Assembly (NCBI GenBank): GCA_944385465.1
Contig: CALWXH010000012.1
Coordinates: forward strand, 1-40,640
Direction of reading: 5' to 3'
DNA from: an uncultured Oscillospiraceae bacterium
Lineage (GTDB): Bacteria > Bacillota > Clostridia > Oscillospirales > Oscillospiraceae
DNA: 40,640 nt
The translations under genes were made by a program, and so were the position numbers. This document shows positions 36,362-40,640 of this stretch, in pieces. Under the pieces are notes generated by a model, which saw only the letters and a list, made by a program, of their open reading frames with translations, had not been told where the DNA came from and made no database searches. Every line of letters begins with the position of its first letter. Positions within the stretch are counted from its first letter, which is position 1.

Positions 36362-37085
36362 AATCTCTGGGGGTGCAGCCCCCAAGCGTCCCGCGGGGAT
36401 CCTCCAGGGCCACGGGCACCAGCCCGTCGATCTCCAGCCGCCCCGGCTCCACCCGGCAGTCCAGGGCCAGCACCCGCACCCCCGCCCGGGCCGCCTCCCG
36501 CAGGGCGGCGCCGAAGTCCGGGTGGGTGCGCTCGTTGGGGGCAAACAGGCGGCAGCCCTTCATCTGGAGCACGATGCACACCGTGTTCCGGTAGCCCTCC
36601 CCCTGGGCGGCGGCCAGCTCCCGCAGGTGCTTCACCCCCCGGAGGGTGGGGGCGTCGGGGAAGAGGGCCAGCCCGTCCTCCTCCAGGGTGCAGCCCTTCA
36701 CCTCCACAAAGCCCTTCTCCCCGGCGGCGTCCTCCCAATAGAAGTCGAAGCGGGAGGCGCCCCAGGTTTTCTCCGGCCGCAGCAGGGTGAGCCCCTCCCG
36801 GAAGCCCCCCGCCCGGGCCCACTCTTCAAACACCCGGTTGGGGGCCTGGGCGTCCATGTTGATGAGCAGCCCGTCCTTGTCCACGGCGATGAGGTCAAAC
36901 CGGGTCTTGCGGGCGGGGTTTGCGCTCTCCTCCAGGTAGACCCTGCGGCCGGGCAGCAGCAGCTCCCGGCACCGGCCGGTATTCTTCACGTGGACGGTCT
37001 CCTCCCGCCCGTCCAGCTCCACCCGGGCGATAAACCGGTTGGGGCGGGCCAGGAAGCGGGCGGGGCGGACAGCGCGGTACTCCAT
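36360..37085 (-). CDS. sfsA: SfsA family DNA/RNA nuclease
   Basis: A 241-residue SfsA protein (sugar fermentation stimulation protein A), reported to bind DNA and, in the wider family, to have nuclease activity. Seen: FLARPNRFIARVEL and HVKNTGRCRELLLPG in the N-terminal OB-like part, then the PD-(D/E)XK-like core RFDFYWED...GFVEVKGCTLEEDGLALFPD-type segment and TLRGVKHLRELAAAQGEGYR. The ATG at 37085 (MEYRAVRPARFL) has GGAG upstream; an in-frame ATG at 37115 lacks one. The stop lies in a hairpin at 36334-36361. The gene is enclosed by the two repeat islands. Confidence 0.93.
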   Translation of the reverse strand: MEYRAVRPARFLARPNRFIARVELDGREETVHVKNTGRCRELLLPGRRVYLEESANPARKTRFDLIAVDKDGLLINMDAQAPNRVFEEWARAGGFREGLTLLRPEKTWGASRFDFYWEDAAGEKGFVEVKGCTLEEDGLALFPDAPTLRGVKHLRELAAAQGEGYRNTVCIVLQMKGCRLFAPNERTHPDFGAALREAARAGVRVLALDCRVEPGRLEIDGLVPVALEDPRGTLGGCTPRD

Positions 37086-37162
37086 GGGGATCATCTCCGT
37101 CAGTCTGATTTGCACGTACCACTATATCCCGCCCCGTCCCCCTTGGCAAGGGGAAATTTTCT

Positions 37163-37191
37163 TTGCCTTTTCCGGCGAAGTCTGTCATAAT
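37163..37191 (+). promoter_or_regulatory. Promoter of the DUF1643 gene
   Basis: TTGCCT (37163-37168), 17 bp, CATAAT (37186-37191), 36 bp before the ATG. Confidence 0.6.
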
Positions 37192-37227
37192 GGGGTATCG
37201 GACACACCCTGAAGGAGGTCATCCCCC

Positions 37228-37845
37228 ATGCACATTCCGGAAGCGCCCACCAGCCAGCTGGAGCTGGTCCCCTTTGAAACCGCCCTGGCCGCCGCCCTCC
37301 GGCCCAGCCCGGACTACGACTGCGCCCGCTGGCTGTACGTCCCCAACACCTACGGGGAGTACCGGTACATTCTGGGCACCCGGGGGCACAGCCCCCTGAT
37401 CTGCGTGGGCATCAACCCGTCCACCGCCGCCCCGGACGACCTGGACAACACCCTGAAATCGGTGGAGCGGGTGGCCCTGCACAACGGCTTTGACAGCTTC
37501 CTCATGTTCAATGTCTACGCCCAGCGGGCCACCAACCCCGACGACATGGAGCAGACGTACAACCCCGCCCTCCACCGGGAGAATATGGCCGCCTTCGACT
37601 ACGCCCTCTCCCTGGACCGGACGGGCAGCCCGGCGGTGTGGGCCGCCTGGGGCACCATCATCGAGAAGCGCCCCTATCTGCCCGGCTGCGTCCGGGACAT
37701 GATCCAGCTGGGCAAGGCCCGGGGCGCCCGGTGGTACACCGCCGGCCGGCGCTCCAAAAAAGGGCACCCCCACCACCCCCTGTACCTGCGGAAGGACAGC
37801 GTGCTGGAGCCCTTTGACGTGGAGGGATATCTGGATCAGCTCTGA
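37228..37845 (+). CDS. DUF1643 domain-containing protein
   Basis: A 205-residue protein of the DUF1643 family. The signature is present: an early YILGTRGHSPLICVGINPST, AAPDDLDNTLKSVERVALHN, GFDSFLMFNVYAQRATNPDD, and a later AVWAAWGTIIEKRPYL. The function of the family is not established. The ATG at 37228 has AAGGAGGT 8 nt upstream. It diverges from sfsA and lies between the two repeat islands. Confidence 0.9.
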   Translation: MHIPEAPTSQLELVPFETALAAALRPSPDYDCARWLYVPNTYGEYRYILGTRGHSPLICVGINPSTAAPDDLDNTLKSVERVALHNGFDSFLMFNVYAQRATNPDDMEQTYNPALHRENMAAFDYALSLDRTGSPAVWAAWGTIIEKRPYLPGCVRDMIQLGKARGARWYTAGRRSKKGHPHHPLYLRKDSVLEPFDVEGYLDQL

Positions 37846-37863
37846 CCCCGGAGAAAAACACCA

Positions 37864-37897
37864 AGCCCCCAGCCGTCCTACATCGCGGCTGGGGGCT
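37864..37897. terminator. Hairpin after the DUF1643 gene
   Basis: AGCCCCCAGCCG pairs perfectly with CGGCTGGGGGCT over 10 nt. The T-run is on the minus side (GGTGTTTTTC), so it serves the leftward unit at 38172-38236 better than the DUF1643 gene. Confidence 0.65.
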
Positions 37898-37986
37898 CAC
37901 TGCTGCTTCGGGTTGTCCAATGGCTGATACCTTACCTTTCTCTGGTGTAACTGCGGTTGGCTTGGATTGACTGACTCACTGTTTCT

Positions 37987-38180
37987 TCAAACGTTTGGAG
38001 CATCGCTGACATTCGGTTTCTGATCTCTACCTGCGTATTTTCTTGTTGTTCCGCTTGTGTTGTTCAGGTCCCTGTCATGTGTCCGTTTCTTTACAAGTGT
38101 GTTTGGAACAGGCTGAGGCATTCTCTCCATCCGCGCTTCCCACAGTGAAAGCATTGGGATGTTTCCGTACCTTAGTACAT
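37987..38180 (-). pseudogene. Degenerate small gene behind a strong promoter
   Basis: A good ribosome binding site (AAAGGAGAAGG) precedes ATG at 38180, but the frame is M-Y-stop (38172-38180). The same frame continues after the stop as ETSQCFHCGKRGWRECLSLF, which looks like a small zinc-ribbon peptide. Other frames hold a 55-codon frame (37987-38154) without a binding site and a short EQQENTQVEIRNRMSAMLQT-like stretch farther on. I read this as an eroded small gene or a leader peptide with a nonsense codon; nothing matches a family I know. Confidence 0.4.
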
Positions 38181-38207
38181 TGGAATCACCTTCTCCTTTC
38201 TGGCTAT

Positions 38208-38236
38208 ATCATACTATAATCTTCGGGATTTGTCCA
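38208..38236 (-). promoter_or_regulatory. Promoter of the degenerate small gene
   Basis: Minus-strand TGGACA (38231-38236), 17 bp, TATGAT (38208-38213): close to consensus and well spaced, although what it drives appears broken. Confidence 0.7.
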
Positions 38237-38276
38237 GTACTTTTTATGGGATTTTTCTAAAAAATTTTGATTCCGG

Positions 38277-38661
38277 GTTTCGCCCGGAAGGGCGAGTTTC
38301 TTTCTGTTTCTGCCAAAGGGCAAGGGATTCCGCCGCCTGCGGGCGGCGGGGCGCTTGGGAGTTCTTCCCCCAAACTCCTGGGACTCTCGCCGGAAAGTTC
38401 CGGCAAGCCCTACAGTTTGTCGGGTCCCGCCCCGGCGGGCATTTGGGGCCTCCGCCGAAGCCCAGCGAAGCGGTTTCGGCCCCCGGGCCGAGTTCCTTTC
38501 GGCGCCGCCCGAAAGGAACCAAAGGGCAAAGAATTCCGCCGCCTGCGGGCGGCGGGACGCTCCGCTGGGGTGACTTTTCTCACGCAAGAAAAGTCACCAA
38601 AAGTGCACCCAAGGGGGAGCGCCCCCTTGGGTATCCCCCCGCTCAGTTGGACTGCGCTCCT
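38277..38661. repeat. Left part of the second repeat island
   Basis: Holds several related hairpin modules: one beginning GGTTTCGCCCGGAAGGGCGA at ~38275 (compare 35671), GCCGCCTGCGGGCGGC palindromes at ~38333 and ~38538, an inverted-repeat end at 38471-38530 (hairpin TTCCTTTCGG/CCGAAAGGAA), GTGACTTTTCT/AGAAAAGTCAC at ~38571-38597 and AAGGGGGAGCGCCCCCTT. No gene. Confidence 0.7.
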
Positions 38662-39106
38662 CTCTTTCCGGCGTCCTGAACCCGTAGTTGCGCCGGTTCC
38701 CCCGGCGCCCTCCGGGCTTGTGCATCCGTATGCTTCGGTATCCACACCCCATCGGGGCGCCTGGCTGGGTTAGGCCCTCCGGCATGGTGCGCCGTTAGAG
38801 GTGCAGGCCCGCAGGCTCAAACACCAAGGGTAGGCGCCCACAGGCGGGGAACAGGGTGACAGGTCATCTACGCAAAAGGCCGGAGGCCGCCGTGCGTCGC
38901 TGGGAGTGTCAGCAGGAGGACGCCGGTCAATAGGAACTGGCACCAGTTTTGCTCTCCCGTAAACCGGGGGTTCTTAGGGGGTGGGCCGACTGTGAGCAAG
39001 GCCCCGCCCTTGGGGGCCGAAGTCGAACTGGAGGCACACCCCCTAAGCGGGCTTTTGGTTCCTTTTGGCCCGTGCCAAAAGGAACTCGGCCCTCAGGCCG
39101 AAACCT
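38471..39106 (+). mobile_element. MITE-like unit with terminal inverted repeats, copy 2
   Basis: Left end 38471-38530 and right end 39039-39106 are inverted repeats (GGTTTCGGCC, hairpin of GTTCCTTT-type arms, AACCAAA). The right module 38982-39052 is the reverse complement of the left module of copy 1 (35728-35805), so modules have been exchanged or inverted between copies. Core orientation is the same as in copy 1. Confidence 0.7.
38662..38981 (+). ncRNA. Candidate structured RNA, core copy 2
   Basis: Homologous to 35850-36166. Stem A is ATCCA/TGGGT here against TGCCG/CGGCA in copy 1: the outer pair T-A becomes A-T, G-C becomes T-G, and the inner G-C becomes A-T, while the CCCC/GGGG hairpin inside is kept. 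Stem B is GGTGC/GCGCC here against GGCGC/GTGCC. G-U pairs in both stems would be A-C on the other strand, so the plus strand is likely the RNA strand. The 3' hairpin with loop GTAAAC is shared. Confidence 0.55.
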
Positions 39107-39164
39107 GAGACGCACTCGCCGGTGCGGGAACCGGCAATCCGTAGGGTTTGCCGGCACCCTCCAA

Positions 39165-39199
39165 CAAAAAGAAAAGCGCCGCCCGGCGGGCGGCGCTTT
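39165..39199 (-). terminator. Terminator of ftsH
   Basis: Minus-strand GCGCCGCCCG pairs with CGGGCGGCGC, flanked by AAA/TTT, and runs into TTTTCTTTTT, 11 bp beyond the ftsH stop. Confidence 0.9.
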
Positions 39200-39209
39200 G
39201 GGGTGCGTG

Positions 39210-40640
<1,431 letters not shown>

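Noticed and set aside
36195-37190. Plus-strand frame opposite sfsA
   Set aside because: Antisense to a clear SfsA gene and made of repeat-derived sequence at its start.
35850-38981. Known RNA classes for the core (RNase P RNA, tmRNA, 6S RNA, group II intron, T-box, HEARO/omega RNA)
   Set aside because: None of the diagnostic sequences I can recall for RNase P, tmRNA, T-box or intron domain V was seen. A HEARO/omega-type RNA cannot be excluded without a search, but no HNH nuclease gene is adjacent.

Overview
The window is GC-rich bacterial DNA whose gene content points to a strictly anaerobic Bacillota, most likely an Oscillospiraceae gut lineage (Flavonifractor/Pseudoflavonifractor-like). 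The reasons are an anaerobic class III ribonucleotide reductase with its activase, a long Firmicutes-type SRP RNA with an Alu domain, Bacillus-type LexA boxes, a 4Fe-4S aldo/keto reductase, and codon use rich in G/C third positions. The genus is an inference. Both edges cut genes: uvrA loses its C-terminus at the left edge and ftsH loses its N-terminus at the right edge.

Layout, left to right. (1) 1-8130, minus strand: a compact run uvrB, REP-type transposase, ybaK-like deacylase, GNAT acetyltransferase, MmcQ/YjbR protein, Fe-S aldo/keto reductase, CPCC protein, uvrA. It is headed by a LexA-box promoter, so excision repair brackets a six-gene cassette. (2) 8130-11450: radC and pyrE, then udp and degV-like genes, each pair with its own promoter. 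(3) 11451-15372: sir2, nudix, ybaB and dnaX, preceded by the SRP RNA; a divergent tRNA-Ala(CGC) follows. (4) 15371-17705: an AT-rich island of four small membrane-protein genes between two copies of a ~183-bp repeat that begins at the tRNA end. (5) 17807-22740: a branched-chain amino-acid-type ABC transporter operon. (6) 22797-26224: a periplasmic-binding lipoprotein, response regulator and histidine kinase in one operon. The binding protein is a paralogue of the transporter's own, and an array of 11-bp direct repeats lies in front of the transporter, so the three-gene sensor probably controls transport. (7) 26315-30700: ychF, malic enzyme, dut, a P-loop kinase and nrdG. (8) 30709-34028: nrdD with an NrdR-like box, and a very Cys-rich protein gene. 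(9) 34083-39209: LexA-controlled dinB, sfsA and a DUF1643 gene, with two large repeat islands. (10) 39210-40640: ftsH.

Two repeat systems stand out. A hairpin-rich element occurs beside uvrB, beside ychF and twice around the tRNA-Ala island. At uvrB and ychF it sits between two copies of the gene's 3' end; the extra copies encode identical C-terminal peptides with synonymous changes. Its stems change in a compensatory way while one hairpin loop (AARTGAATY) is kept. Separately, a ~320-bp non-coding core occurs at 35850-36166 and 38662-38981. Aligning the copies shows paired substitutions and G-U pairs that keep stems only on the plus strand, which is what a transcribed structured RNA would show. 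Both cores sit inside modular inverted repeats. I could not match either to a known family from memory.
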